The position numbers and the translations under genes were made by a program. A stretch of 60,324 nucleotides of DNA, from NCBI GenBank assembly GCA_002311645.1, contig DBYW01000037.1, positions 32,425 to 92,748 on the forward strand, written 5' to 3'. Below the pieces are notes generated by a model. It had not been told where the DNA came from, searched no databases, and saw nothing but the letters and a program-made list of their open reading frames with translations. This DNA is from Bacteroidales bacterium UBA1176. Lineage in GTDB: Bacteria; Bacteroidota; Bacteroidia; Bacteroidales; WCHB1-69. Shown piece by piece: positions 16,704-24,803 of this stretch; position 1 is the stretch's first letter; every line of letters starts with the position of its first letter.

Positions 16704-18248
16704 CTACTCCACCACCACTTTCCTTGTCTGCGACACGCCAGTATCCGTATAGACCTTCATCATGTAAATCCCTGCCGGCAACTGCGACACCGAGACTGCG
16801 CAGCAGCTTTCACTCTCTGCCGACTTCACGGCGACCAAGCGGCCGACCATATCGTAAAGCTCCACACGACAAACGCCCTCTCCCTCCACAGTGACGACGT
16901 CGTGGGCGGGGTTAGGCCATATCTTCAACGTAGAAGCAATATCGACATCAGGAACACCGACATTTAAGAAATGCACATGGAAGGTGAGCTGGTTGCCGTT
17001 CTCCTGGATATTAGTAATCTCAAAGCTCGTCTCCGGGGTTCCGTCCGTCAGATAGGGATGCGGATTCGTGGTCGGGCCAAAAGAGGTACGGCCCGACTCT
17101 TGGCTGAAATGCGCATTGTAGAGTTGTCCATTCACCGTGTCACTTGCGCTGCCCGGACGGAAAATCCAATACTGATGCGCCTGCGTGTAGAAGTCGAAGA
17201 AAGCATCGGCAAACATACCATTATAATCCAACGGCACGGTATCGTTCCAACGTGCGGCCACAAGCCCTATGCCCGGGACGCCATAGTCAAACATGTCGAG
17301 ATAACTGCGGTATTCGAACACAAACCACTGTGTGGGGTCAATGCTCGATTTGATGTAATAGCAGTTCTGAGTCGAACTCGAGCCCACGCTGAACAAAGTG
17401 TAGTCCCCGTCCTCGGTGATTTCGATCGGGTCGTCCGACACATGCAGAATCTTGTTCTTGTATATGGCCGCCGTATGATTGGCGTATGAATTGTCGCCCA
17501 TCATATCCCAACTTCCTGTCGGCCGCACATCGGTATAGTGAGTATAGTGATACAGGTCCGGCAAATCCAGCGAATGCCCCATCTCATGACGGAAGACATC
17601 TGCAGTAAAGTACGAAGGTGAGCCCTCGAACTCCAAATTGAACGTATTCGGGCGAACACCGTTGATGGTGGCCACATAGCCGAGCGAATCATGCGGGAAA
17701 TACTCCATGTGGGGCCACAAAATAGACGCCCAAGCGCCCGTGCCGCCCTTCACAACGAAACTGATGTTGTCAATATCGCCGTCCCCATCGCCATCCAACA
17801 CAATATTGGGATCCACCAAATGCAGGGAATCCACATATCTTACGATACGGCCCAGCAATTGCGCTTCCCGCATGGAGACCCCCATAAAAGGATTTTCCCC
17901 CTGGTATCCAATCGGATTCACCGCACTGTACGGTTCAAAATAGCCACGGGGAAAAACATCCTGGTACGAAATGATTTGACCATCTTGTATATTATTGGTA
18001 TAGACCGTGTTATAATGAATCTTGTCGTACGACATGACCTTAAAGAAATTATACACGCTCAAATATCCCTCTGTTTTTCCATTGAACATGGTGTCAATAG
18101 CTGCAAACGAATGGGTGATCTCGGCATCATCCGCGAAACGCACGAATATCACCAGATTGGTCAGCTCTCTCGTCTCGTTCTGCGCCACGACCAACGAAGG
18201 GATTATCGCAGAAACGAGGCTAATTAAAATAAATAAACACTTCTTCAT
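16704..18248 (-). CDS. M6-like secreted metalloprotease with T9SS sorting domain
   Basis: A 514-residue product with an N-terminal signal peptide ending near AQ (residue 23). The zinc-binding motif HEMGHSLDLPD at 221-231 (His221, His225, catalytic Glu222, downstream Pro-Asp) and the GSWDMMGDNSY segment after it are typical of M6 (immune inhibitor A-like) peptidases. The C-terminal ~75 residues (LKIWPNPAHDVVTVEG, VELYDMVGRLV, LPAGIYMMKVYT, TRKVVVE) form a type A T9SS sorting domain, so the enzyme is expected to be released or surface-attached by the type IX system. It is monocistronic, and its minus-strand -7 box (18292-18285) lies 11 bp from the divergent plus-strand box of the next gene. Confidence 0.9.
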   Translation of the reverse strand: MKKCLFILISLVSAIIPSLVVAQNETRELTNLVIFVRFADDAEITHSFAAIDTMFNGKTEGYLSVYNFFKVMSYDKIHYNTVYTNNIQDGQIISYQDVFPRGYFEPYSAVNPIGYQGENPFMGVSMREAQLLGRIVRYVDSLHLVDPNIVLDGDGDGDIDNISFVVKGGTGAWASILWPHMEYFPHDSLGYVATINGVRPNTFNLEFEGSPSYFTADVFRHEMGHSLDLPDLYHYTHYTDVRPTGSWDMMGDNSYANHTAAIYKNKILHVSDDPIEITEDGDYTLFSVGSSSTQNCYYIKSSIDPTQWFVFEYRSYLDMFDYGVPGIGLVAARWNDTVPLDYNGMFADAFFDFYTQAHQYWIFRPGSASDTVNGQLYNAHFSQESGRTSFGPTTNPHPYLTDGTPETSFEITNIQENGNQLTFHVHFLNVGVPDVDIASTLKIWPNPAHDVVTVEGEGVCRVELYDMVGRLVAVKSAESESCCAVSVSQLPAGIYMMKVYTDTGVSQTRKVVVE

Positions 18249-18284
18249 AATAAAAGTGAATTAATGTGAAATCAAAATAGACGG

Positions 18285-18311
18285 CAAAAATAGAGATTTT
18301 TTTTAATTTTG
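18285..18311. promoter_or_regulatory. Back-to-back -7 boxes of a divergent promoter pair
   Basis: CAAAAATA at 18285-18292 reads TATTTTTG on the minus strand (protease gene). TAATTTTG at 18304-18311 serves the plus-strand lipoprotein gene. The boxes are 11 bp apart, so the two polymerase footprints overlap and the genes may compete for expression. Confidence 0.6.
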
Positions 18312-18333
18312 CGGGCTGAAAAGTACGTCTGAA

Positions 18334-19173
18334 ATGAAAAGGATATTATCCATTACACTTGCTCTATCTATCCTTGTATTAACAGGATGTGTAAAAAGAA
18401 GCGGACCGTTCAAGACCATCCAGACAAGCGGACAACACTGCTTTATGGTCAAAACCGACGACCCTTATCTGCCCGAAGAGATGAACCCCTACGGCGTGGA
18501 GAACAGCTACACCCTCGTCTGGCCCCTCAAAGGGATGATGACCCAAGAGGCCGAGAAAGAACTCATCCGGCAGGTGTTCGCCGACAGCACCGCAGCCACT
18601 TTCAAAGAGGCTTCCGAACGATGGTTAAAAAGCCTGTGGCTGATGGACGATGAAGTCAAAGCGGTGGCAACCCGTGAAATGGACAGTGTGAGCCATCTGG
18701 AGAGCTACACATACGCCCACCTTCAAAACACCGTGGAGGAGAACGGCGAGCTGGTGACCTTCACCAACACCACCGAGACCTTCCTGGCCGGTGCCGCCCA
18801 CGGCTCCTACATTGTGGAATACCTCACCTACGACCGCAAGAAGAAACGCGTCGTGCATCTCAACGACTTGGTGGACACCTCCAAACTCGGTGAAATCATC
18901 GTCCGAGCCGTGCAGGACCTAACCGTCAACAAGGAGGTGCTCGACTGCATGTTCGACGAGTACAAGAACGCGGAGAAAATCATCGTTCCCGACAACTTCT
19001 TCATCGACAGCATCCGGAGCACCATCAACATCGTGTTCCAGCAATACGACATCACCCCATACGCCTGCGGCCTGCAGACGGTGGTGATGCCCATCTACTG
19101 GTTGTCAAAGCACACTCCCCTCACACCATACGCGAAGAAGCTGTTCGGGGAGGGAAGCTATTTGAAGGAGTGA
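18334..19173 (+). CDS. DUF3298/RsiV-like lipoprotein
   Basis: The 279-residue product has a lipoprotein signal (ALSILVLTGCVK, lipobox Cys19). Its second half contains the DUF3298 pattern: TFLAGAAHGSYIVEYLTYD followed by HLNDLVDTSKLGEI, a charged helix and QYDITPYACGLQTVVMPIYWL. DUF3298 domains occur in periplasmic proteins including the lysozyme-sensing anti-sigma factor RsiV; here no anti-sigma part is present, so it is probably a stand-alone periplasmic lipoprotein. It is divergent from the M6 protease and not obviously in an operon. Confidence 0.82.
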   Translation: MKRILSITLALSILVLTGCVKRSGPFKTIQTSGQHCFMVKTDDPYLPEEMNPYGVENSYTLVWPLKGMMTQEAEKELIRQVFADSTAATFKEASERWLKSLWLMDDEVKAVATREMDSVSHLESYTYAHLQNTVEENGELVTFTNTTETFLAGAAHGSYIVEYLTYDRKKKRVVHLNDLVDTSKLGEIIVRAVQDLTVNKEVLDCMFDEYKNAEKIIVPDNFFIDSIRSTINIVFQQYDITPYACGLQTVVMPIYWLSKHTPLTPYAKKLFGEGSYLKE

Positions 19174-19357
19174 TGTGCCAGGTGCGGTGTACAGTGCACA
19201 AGGTCTGAAGTACTATATCTCGAATCGCAAACAGCAAGCCATTCAGCTTTCTACATCTTAAAGCATTGTGTTTTTTTCAACCCGTTCAATTTTTACGCTA
19301 ACGTTTTTCCATCTGTTCGATTGTAATATAATTCAAGTCCATAGACAACAATAACCA

Positions 19358-20074
19358 ATGACTGGCAAACTCTACCTCATCCCCACCCCGATTGCCGAAG
19401 GCGAATTCGGCCGTTTTTTCCCTGCTTTCAACGCGGAGATCATCAACCAAATCGACTATTATATTGTAGAGGAGCTGCGCACAGCGCGCCGTTTCCTGCG
19501 ATATGCAGGCATCAACAAGCGCATCGATGAGCTTACCTTCTTCGAACTCAACGAGCACACCCAAGGGGTGGAACTGAACGAATATCTGCAGCCGTGCCTC
19601 GACGGGCATAACGTGGGCCTGATGTCAGAGGCAGGCATCCCCTGTGTGGCCGACCCGGGCAACGTGGCCGTTACCAAGGCACACCAGCTTGACATTCCGG
19701 TGGTGCCGCTTATCGGTCCCAGTTCGCTTTTTCTGGCCCTCATGGGCAGCGGCCTCAACGGACAGAACTTCACTTTCCATGGTTATCTGCCAGTCAGTCC
19801 TGACGAACGCGAGCGCAAAATCAAGGCCATCGAGAACGATGCCCTCAAGAGTGGTCGCACGCACCTTTTTATTGAGACGCCCTATCGCAATCGCCGCATG
19901 ATTGATTCCATCTGCCGAGTCTGCCAACCAGCCACGCGCCTCTGCATCGCCGCCAATTTGACCGCCGAAGACCAGCTGCTCAAGACACAATCCATCGCCA
20001 AATGGCGCAAGTATTTCAACGACGACAAGAACCTTTTGGGCAAACAACCTTGTATTTTTATTATTGGACGGTAG
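19358..20074 (+). CDS. RsmI-like SAM-dependent methyltransferase (tetrapyrrole-methylase fold)
   Basis: A 238-residue protein beginning GKLYLIPTPIAEG, with MSEAGIPCVADPGN near residue 90, PLIGPSSLFLALMGSGLNGQ near 125, and LFIETPYRNRRMIDSIC near 170. These are the signatures of the RsmI branch of the tetrapyrrole methylase superfamily. RsmI 2'-O-methylates C1402 of 16S rRNA. Bacteroidetes often carry this shorter second version beside a canonical RsmI, so the exact substrate is uncertain. The start at 19358 gives the expected N-terminus. It is followed by the tRNA pair. Confidence 0.88.
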   Translation: MTGKLYLIPTPIAEGEFGRFFPAFNAEIINQIDYYIVEELRTARRFLRYAGINKRIDELTFFELNEHTQGVELNEYLQPCLDGHNVGLMSEAGIPCVADPGNVAVTKAHQLDIPVVPLIGPSSLFLALMGSGLNGQNFTFHGYLPVSPDERERKIKAIENDALKSGRTHLFIETPYRNRRMIDSICRVCQPATRLCIAANLTAEDQLLKTQSIAKWRKYFNDDKNLLGKQPCIFIIGR

Positions 20075-20193
20075 ATATGGACTTTAGGGCGTAATTTTTC
20101 AAATCGGGACTGAAACATGCAACGTTCAACTTGTTGGTTTCAGGTTTCATGTCAAAAAAAAATTGCAGGCAGATAGTATATCGTTTTTTTTTG

Positions 20194-20201
20194 TATTTTT
20201 G
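20194..20201 (+). promoter_or_regulatory. -7 box of the tRNA pair
   Basis: TATTTTTG at 20194-20201 matches TAnnTTTG, 31 bp before tRNA-Leu. Confidence 0.6.
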
Positions 20202-20232
20202 CAGCCTCAAAAGTCAACCCGTTCTTTGAGAG

Positions 20233-20316
20233 GCCGAAGTGGTGGAATGGTAGACACGAGGGACTTAAAATCCCTTGCCCATTGCGGGCGTGTGGGTTCA
20301 AGTCCCACCTTCGGTA
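20233..20316 (+). tRNA. tRNA-Leu (anticodon TAA)
   Basis: An 84-nt class II tRNA. Acceptor GCCGAAG pairs with CTTCGGT (first pair G-T). The anticodon stem AGGGA/TCCCT holds loop CTTAAAA, giving anticodon TAA. A long variable arm is present, as expected for tRNA-Leu, and the T-loop GTTCAAG is intact. CCA is not encoded. Confidence 0.96.
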
Positions 20317-20321
20317 CACAA

Positions 20322-20394
20322 GCGGAAGTAGCTCAGTTGGTAGAGCACAACCTTGCCAAGGTTGGGGTCGCGAGTTCGAGTCTCGTTTTCCGCT
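20322..20394 (+). tRNA. tRNA-Gly (anticodon GCC), integration target
   Basis: A 73-nt tRNA beginning 5 bp after tRNA-Leu. Acceptor GCGGAAG pairs with TTTCCGC. The anticodon stem CAACC/GGTTG holds loop TTGCCAA, giving anticodon GCC. The T-loop GTTCGAG is normal; CCA is not encoded. Its last bases form the attachment core of the adjoining integrative element: TCGTTTTCCGCTCT recurs at 38022-38035 and 43807-43820. Confidence 0.96.
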
Positions 20395-20396
20395 CT
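20381..20396 (+). other. attL: attachment core in the tRNA-Gly 3' end
   Basis: TCTCGTTTTCCGCTCT covers the 3' half of the T arm and acceptor stem plus two bases. Its last 14 bases recur at 38022-38035, and all 16 recur at 43805-43820. A tyrosine integrase gene starts 346 bp away, the usual arrangement for a tRNA-targeted element. Confidence 0.78.
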
Positions 20397-20406
20397 CTTT
20401 CAGTAT

Positions 20407-20435
20407 AAAGCCCAATCGCACGATTGGGCTTTTTT
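20407..20435 (+). terminator. Intrinsic terminator after the tRNAs
   Basis: AAAGCCCAATCG (20407-20418) and CGATTGGGCTTT (20421-20432) form a perfect 12-bp stem with a 2-base gap, followed by T residues. A similar but decayed element follows the tRNA-tail copy at 43805. Confidence 0.88.
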
Positions 20436-20507
20436 ATTGTAACTTGCTGAAAATCAAGAGCGAGTTTTTCGGGCGTTCACCGCCTGATTTCCTATTTTTT
20501 CCCAAAA

Positions 20508-20657
20508 CCATTCAAAAATCCATTCAAGGGGTTTCCACGGGCGTAAAAAATCCCGACAAAATTCTGACAAATTCTATCATTTGTATCGAAATTTTTGTAA
20601 GGAAATAGGTTTTTCCATTCAACAATTCACCGTAAAATCTTGAATGGTGTTGATTAT
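20508..20657. repeat. Left-end arm-type repeats of the element
   Basis: CCATTCAA at 20508-20515, 20520-20527 and 20615-20622, its inverse TTGAATGG at 20640-20647, and GGTGTTGATTAT at 20646-20657. They lie between the attachment core and the integrase gene. The matching right-end set is at 37941-37994. Confidence 0.72.
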
Positions 20658-20741
20658 ATCTCATTGATTAAAAGTGTTTTGGATTATTTTTTTCTAAAAG
20701 GTGATTTTTTTATTATATTATTATGTAAAGTCGATTTGAAT

Positions 20742-22079
20742 ATGAACATAAATTTTTATTTGCTGGATGCAAAAAAGTCAGCCAATACATTACGCAGCGT
20801 GTATCTGGTCTGTTATTTGAAAAATCAACAGCTACGCTATAACACGGGTATCCACGTGTTGGCGACACAATGGAACACGAAAAAAATGAGAGTAATATCT
20901 CATAAAGAAAAAAACATTCTGAATGGCAAACTTGACGACCTTGCTGCCATTGCACGGGATTTCGAAGACACTCTACCGCTGACCGAGAAGCCCACACAAG
21001 AAGCGTTCAAGAATTTCTTTTGGGTAAAACTCAAACTGATTGAGGAAGGTAGAACATTTTTTGCCATTGTAGATAGCGTGCTGGAAAACCTACCCACACA
21101 AGAGAACCGTAACCACGAGCTGATTTCAGCCAAAAGCATTAATAAATATAAGCTGGTTGCGAAAGCCCTTCACAAATTTGAGGAGGAGAAGCGAAAAAAA
21201 CAAAAGGGTTTTCAATTGGATTTCAAAACTTTTGACGGCAAGTTGCTTAAGGAATTCGACTGGTATCTGGCAATGGGCGGGGATATGACGGACAGCAAAC
21301 GAAAAAAGACAAAACGGTCGCAAAACACCGTAGTGCGCTATATGGAAAATTTATTCCACTTTTTCAGCGAGGCGGAAAGGAAGGGTATAGATATTTGCAA
21401 AGACTACCAAAGCTATGACAATAGCAAAATAAAGCCACAGAATGTGACCATTACCGATGAGGAATTTTTCCGAATCTACCAACACAAGGCAAGCAATGAA
21501 CGGCTTGAGAATGTGAGGCAACTTTTTATCATTGCCTGCACCACGGGATTGCGGTATTCAGATTTGGAAACATTACAGACCAATCATATCAACTTTTCCG
21601 AGGGAACGATTCAACGGATTCAACGGAAAACTAACCAACCCGTGAATATCGCATTGAACCCGCTGCTGGAAAAGATGTTGAGAGAGAATCATAATGCGCT
21701 ACCGACACCAATCTGCAACCAAGATTTTAACCGCTATCTTAAAGAGTTGTTCAAAGAAATCGGGTTGGATAGGAATGTGCAGATTTCCCGTGTAATCGGT
21801 AAACAAAGAGAGGTCATTGACTACAAACTGTATGAGTTAGCGTCAAGCAAGATGGGGCGCCGCTACCTTTGCTCCTCATTGGCAGGCAAAGTACCAGACC
21901 GAACCATTATGGCGATGAGCGGACACCATAGCGTGAGCGCATTCCATTCCTATCTATGTAATACGCAAGAACAAGAACGTGAGGCGGTTATGGATATATG
22001 GCAACAGAAATACAACGATTTGTTGTGCAACTTGACAATAGACGAAAAGCAAGCCTCACGGGAGTTGCTGAAAATTTGA
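20742..22079 (+). CDS. Tyrosine recombinase / integrase
   Basis: The 445-residue protein starts MNINFYLLDAKKSANTLRS, the usual N-terminal arm-binding fold of Bacteroidetes phage-type integrases; the ATG at 20742 is preferred to the upstream in-frame one at 20640. A SAM-like core-binding domain (about 100-240) precedes the catalytic domain. Box I Arg is in TGLRYSDLETL, the Box II region reads SSKMGRRYLCSS, the GHH element is in AMSGHHSVSAFHSYL, and the nucleophile is probably the Tyr of FHSYL. The His of the common HxxR motif is replaced. Its position beside tRNA-Gly and the arm repeats indicates that it catalyses integration into and excision from the tRNA 3' end. Confidence 0.92.
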   Translation: MNINFYLLDAKKSANTLRSVYLVCYLKNQQLRYNTGIHVLATQWNTKKMRVISHKEKNILNGKLDDLAAIARDFEDTLPLTEKPTQEAFKNFFWVKLKLIEEGRTFFAIVDSVLENLPTQENRNHELISAKSINKYKLVAKALHKFEEEKRKKQKGFQLDFKTFDGKLLKEFDWYLAMGGDMTDSKRKKTKRSQNTVVRYMENLFHFFSEAERKGIDICKDYQSYDNSKIKPQNVTITDEEFFRIYQHKASNERLENVRQLFIIACTTGLRYSDLETLQTNHINFSEGTIQRIQRKTNQPVNIALNPLLEKMLRENHNALPTPICNQDFNRYLKELFKEIGLDRNVQISRVIGKQREVIDYKLYELASSKMGRRYLCSSLAGKVPDRTIMAMSGHHSVSAFHSYLCNTQEQEREAVMDIWQQKYNDLLCNLTIDEKQASRELLKI

Positions 22080-22285
22080 CGGGCAACCTTAAATATCACT
22101 GCTGGTTGTCTTGAAGTGTATCGGAGGTCTCTGTTCAACGAATATACTTCCCGCATCCGAACACCTTTACGGGATATGGGATAGAAGAACAGCACATCGT
22201 CTCGGAACTATTTACTATTGAAACCATTGAAGTTTCAGTGTTTGAAACATTCATTCCTTCAAATTCTTTGAACAATTTGCTTTCA

Positions 22286-22492
22286 TCACAGCTGGAATTT
22301 CAAGCTTTGATAATCAATTGCCAATGTTGCGGCTTCATCATTGGTGACGAAGTTGAGAGATTTTTCAAAGGCTGAATTTGATTTATTGAACTTTATTGAA
22401 ACTTTCAATTTTTGAGCAGCGTTCCCGCCGCCTTCCTTGGCGGCGGACGCTGCGTCTGGAGGTTGTGTTTTTCTTGAAACCCAAAACGACAA
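22286..22492 (-). CDS. Small hypothetical protein
   Basis: A 68-residue frame with a normal ATG. Its middle (SAAKEGGGNAAQKLKVSIKF) is encoded across a strong nested hairpin. There is no signal peptide or known domain. It sits between the integrase and a long gene-poor stretch, where small regulatory or mobilisation genes often occur. Coding status is uncertain because the hairpin alone could explain the conserved composition. Confidence 0.35.
   Translation of the reverse strand: MSFWVSRKTQPPDAASAAKEGGGNAAQKLKVSIKFNKSNSAFEKSLNFVTNDEAATLAIDYQSLKFQL
22416..22453. repeat. Nested perfect hairpin (8 + 7 bp)
   Basis: CCGCCGCC (22425-22432) pairs with GGCGGCGG (22439-22446) around TTCCTT. The outer arms GCAGCGT (22416-22422) and ACGCTGC (22447-22453) also pair exactly, with only TC unpaired on one side. 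It is the most stable structure in the element. Confidence 0.85.
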
Positions 22493-23331
22493 CCCTTGCT
22501 TGCCAACGCAGCATAGATATAGTTCTTCTGCGAACCAACAACTAAATTATCCTCTGATAACCCATTTCTTAACCATTAAGTTCGGGGGCGGAAGGGTTGA
22601 TTCTCATCTTCTCCAATCGGTGTGGTAACCGAATGCGTCCTTTCCCTTAAAGCATACAAAGGACGACCGCACCCTTATATAATGGCCATTTACGACGGTA
22701 TCGGGGCCCGTTGTATAGTGTTAAACGCCTCGCTACTATCGGTGTTGCGAACCGTACCCGACTTCTTTTCCCGCCGTTGAAAGTCTGTCAAACTAACTAA
22801 CGGGAAACCTTGCTTCCGTATGCGGAAACCCGTCTGCCATTTCTTTGTCCCGCTTGCAGGGACTCCCGTTCAATTCGGCATCCACGGTAATTGATAGCAG
22901 AGTTGCGAATAGTGGTTTTACTTTGGGTATGCGCCGCCGCCTTCAGTATTGCCCGCTCACCGAATTTCTTCGGCTGCATAGGGCGGTCGTGGTCTGCGTC
23001 AATCCGCACGCAATCTCAAGTGTTCGTGTCCGCACGTGTCTGTATCAAGTCCATCGTTGTTTCCCGTGAAAGGGTTGCCCAAAAAGAACGTCTCAATCTG
23101 TTAAAGAACTTTCATTGACAATACCACTGCTGTACAGTCTGTCGGTATCATCGGTCTCTGTATATTTATTTATATCGGTCAAAAATTGGATTTTTTTCTG
23201 GGATTTAAAATAGAAAAGGGCGGCAACACTATACTAAACCCGCCCTTATTTTTACAACCTTTCGTGGATGGATGGAAAAGATTTCATTGTATTTATACAC
23301 GGATAATTCTTGCCAGAAATGTTCCAAAACG
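22493..23331. other. Gene-poor stretch in the element, function unknown
   Basis: About 840 bp with no convincing gene on either strand, richer in G and C than the flanking AT-rich promoter regions. It holds several short hairpins, for example CGTCCTTT (22636-22643) with AAAGGACG (22658-22665). It could be a decayed gene, a structured RNA or a transfer or replication origin; nothing in it decides. Confidence 0.4.
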
Positions 23332-23410
23332 TGCAACTTTTCATTGGATTTCTGCCACTTTTGCCTTGTTTTCAGCATCTTTTCAAGATTAAAACATTGA
23401 AAAAGTTGCA
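23332..23410. repeat. Inverted pair TGCAACTTTT ... AAAAGTTGCA, copy 1
   Basis: TGCAACTTTT at 23332-23341 and AAAAGTTGCA at 23401-23410, first bases 69 bp apart, upstream of the methyltransferase promoter. The same pair with the same 69-bp offset recurs at 24341/24410, and a single AAAAGTTGCA at 24726-24735 precedes hsdM. Both pairs also contain TGCCACTTTT inside. Confidence 0.75.
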
Positions 23411-23430
23411 TTTTTCAGCCTGTTTTTTGC

Positions 23431-23438
23431 TATTTTTG
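23431..23438 (+). promoter_or_regulatory. -7 box of the methyltransferase gene
   Basis: TATTTTTG ends only 4 bp before the ATG at 23443. With initiation about 7 bp after the box, the mRNA would have essentially no leader. Confidence 0.6.
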
Positions 23439-23442
23439 CCGT

Positions 23443-24291
23443 ATGAAAAAGAAAATCCACTACAACCCTTCACTGACGATAGCGGAAAATGCTCGGAAGA
23501 ACGGCGTGACCGAGGACGCTATCCGTTACCACATCAAGTCACACAACATTGACCGCCGCAAGGAGGGTCAAATCAAAATCATCAGCGATTGCAGGAATTT
23601 GCTCGCAACAGAGCCAGAACTGTCCCCCTATCAAATCAGCAAGCGTTTACCGTATTCAGTCAATACCGTCAAGAAGTATTGGTCGCAGATTGTCGGCGAA
23701 GAAGAAATCGAGCTGTCAAATATTGGCAATAAAAAACACCAAACTTTGACACTTCGCCAGAAGTATAACTTCTATGCAACACATCCAAGCTGCGTTGCTG
23801 ATATTCTTCGGGCGGAATCCTTTTGCCACTTCATACTTGAGCCGTTCTGTGGCACGGGTAGTATGGCTGAAGAGATAAAGAAAGCGGGGTATGAGGTTGC
23901 CGCATACGATATTGTTGACCGTGGCTATGGCGGGGTTGCGGACTTTCAAGAGCTTCAAGTAGAGAAAGGGAAGTATGACATTATCAGCAATCCACCCTAC
24001 GACCAACACACCATTGCTCATATACTTAAATGCCTTGAGGTGTGCCATAGCAAAGTTGCTTTATTACTGCCGTTGAACTATCTTTCGGGCAAAGAACGCT
24101 ATGACAGATTGTTTAGCTTATATACACCCCAAAGGGTATATGTCTATCAAGAACGTATCACCATTGCGATAAATGGTGACTTTGAACGTATTAAGGACGC
24201 AGGAAGCAATATGACGAACTATTGCTGGCTCGTCTGGGAACGTAACTTTCGTGGAATTACCGAATTACGTTGGATTTCCAATATGAGATAG
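23443..24291 (+). CDS. Orphan N6-adenine DNA methyltransferase with N-terminal helix-turn-helix part
   Basis: The 282-residue protein has a first ~85 residues that look like two short DNA-binding helical units (TIAENARKNGVTEDAIRYHI and SPYQISKRLPYSVNTVKKYW). A Rossmann methyltransferase domain follows: SAM-binding motif FILEPFCGTGSMAEEI near residue 130, then catalytic motif SNPPYD near 185. NPPY marks the amino-methyltransferase class that modifies adenine N6 or cytosine N4. No cognate endonuclease is adjacent, and the hsdMSR operon has its own HsdM. The intergenic AAAAGTTGCA repeats on both sides suggest local regulation. Confidence 0.85.
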   Translation: MKKKIHYNPSLTIAENARKNGVTEDAIRYHIKSHNIDRRKEGQIKIISDCRNLLATEPELSPYQISKRLPYSVNTVKKYWSQIVGEEEIELSNIGNKKHQTLTLRQKYNFYATHPSCVADILRAESFCHFILEPFCGTGSMAEEIKKAGYEVAAYDIVDRGYGGVADFQELQVEKGKYDIISNPPYDQHTIAHILKCLEVCHSKVALLLPLNYLSGKERYDRLFSLYTPQRVYVYQERITIAINGDFERIKDAGSNMTNYCWLVWERNFRGITELRWISNMR

Positions 24292-24340
24292 GGATAGTAT
24301 AATGGCATTATAATGTGTTTGCCAAGAACTCCCAAAAATG

Positions 24341-24419
24341 TGCAACTTTTTGCTCACTTTTGTGTCGTTTTTGTTTTTTTTTGCCACTTTTCAAGTTTTA
24401 ATAACCTCCAAAAGTTGCA
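24341..24419. repeat. Inverted pair TGCAACTTTT ... AAAAGTTGCA, copy 2
   Basis: Same two 10-mers and the same 69-bp offset as copy 1 (23332/23401), again enclosing TGCCACTTTT and TTTTCAAG. No TAnnTTTG box follows this copy. Confidence 0.75.
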
Positions 24420-24484
24420 GATTTCTTATGCTTTCTTGCACTTTTCGCCTCGTTTTTGACATCGCCACGCAAAAAATGGAATCC

Positions 24485-24634
24485 AAAAGTGTACCACTCT
24501 GACACATTGGTTGTGGACTGCTTTCGTGCCCCTAATATATTGGCATTATAATGATATTATAATGAGCCAAATTTTGGATGGTATAAAATGGAATTGAAAA
24601 GTATACCACCATAACAATCGAAAAGTATACTACT
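24485..24634. repeat. Three direct repeats AAAAGTRTACYAC
   Basis: AAAAGTGTACCACT (24485-24498), AAAAGTATACCACC (24597-24610) and AAAAGTATACTACT (24621-24634). The core GTATAC is itself palindromic. They lie upstream of the hsdM promoter and could bind a regulator. Confidence 0.7.
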
Positions 24635-24740
24635 TGTCAAAAAAGCCCTAAAATCTGCTGTTTTTCCTTGTATTTCTGCCATATTTTTCCATTTTCTTGC
24701 CACATTTGCAGAATTTAGATGCCCAAAAAGTTGCAGATTT

Positions 24741-24774
24741 TTTGCGGTTACAGGCTACTTTTTTTCTATTTTTG
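24741..24774 (+). promoter_or_regulatory. Promoter of the hsdM operon
   Basis: TTTG at 24741-24744 and TATTTTTG at 24767-24774, 22 bp apart, upstream of the hsdM start at 24804. AAAAGTTGCA sits just before the -33 element. Confidence 0.65.
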
Positions 24775-24803
24775 CAGATTAATTTGATATTAATAGAAAG
24801 TAT

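Larger units (their letters stand above)
24292..24803. other. AT-rich intergenic region with several repeat families
   Basis: No gene is seen in about 510 bp. It contains the second TGCAACTTTT/AAAAGTTGCA pair (24341-24350, 24410-24419) and a lone AAAAGTTGCA (24726-24735). It also has three copies of AAAAGTRTACYAC (24485, 24597, 24621) and two copies of the palindrome CATTATAATG (24306, 24544). The hsdM promoter is at its right end. The density of iterated motifs suggests a regulatory region. Confidence 0.7.

Noticed and set aside
23332..24735. CRISPR-like array from the repeated AAAAGTTGCA units
   Set aside because: Repeats are only 10 bp, in mixed orientation, with spacers from 60 bp to about 1 kb, and no cas genes are in the window.
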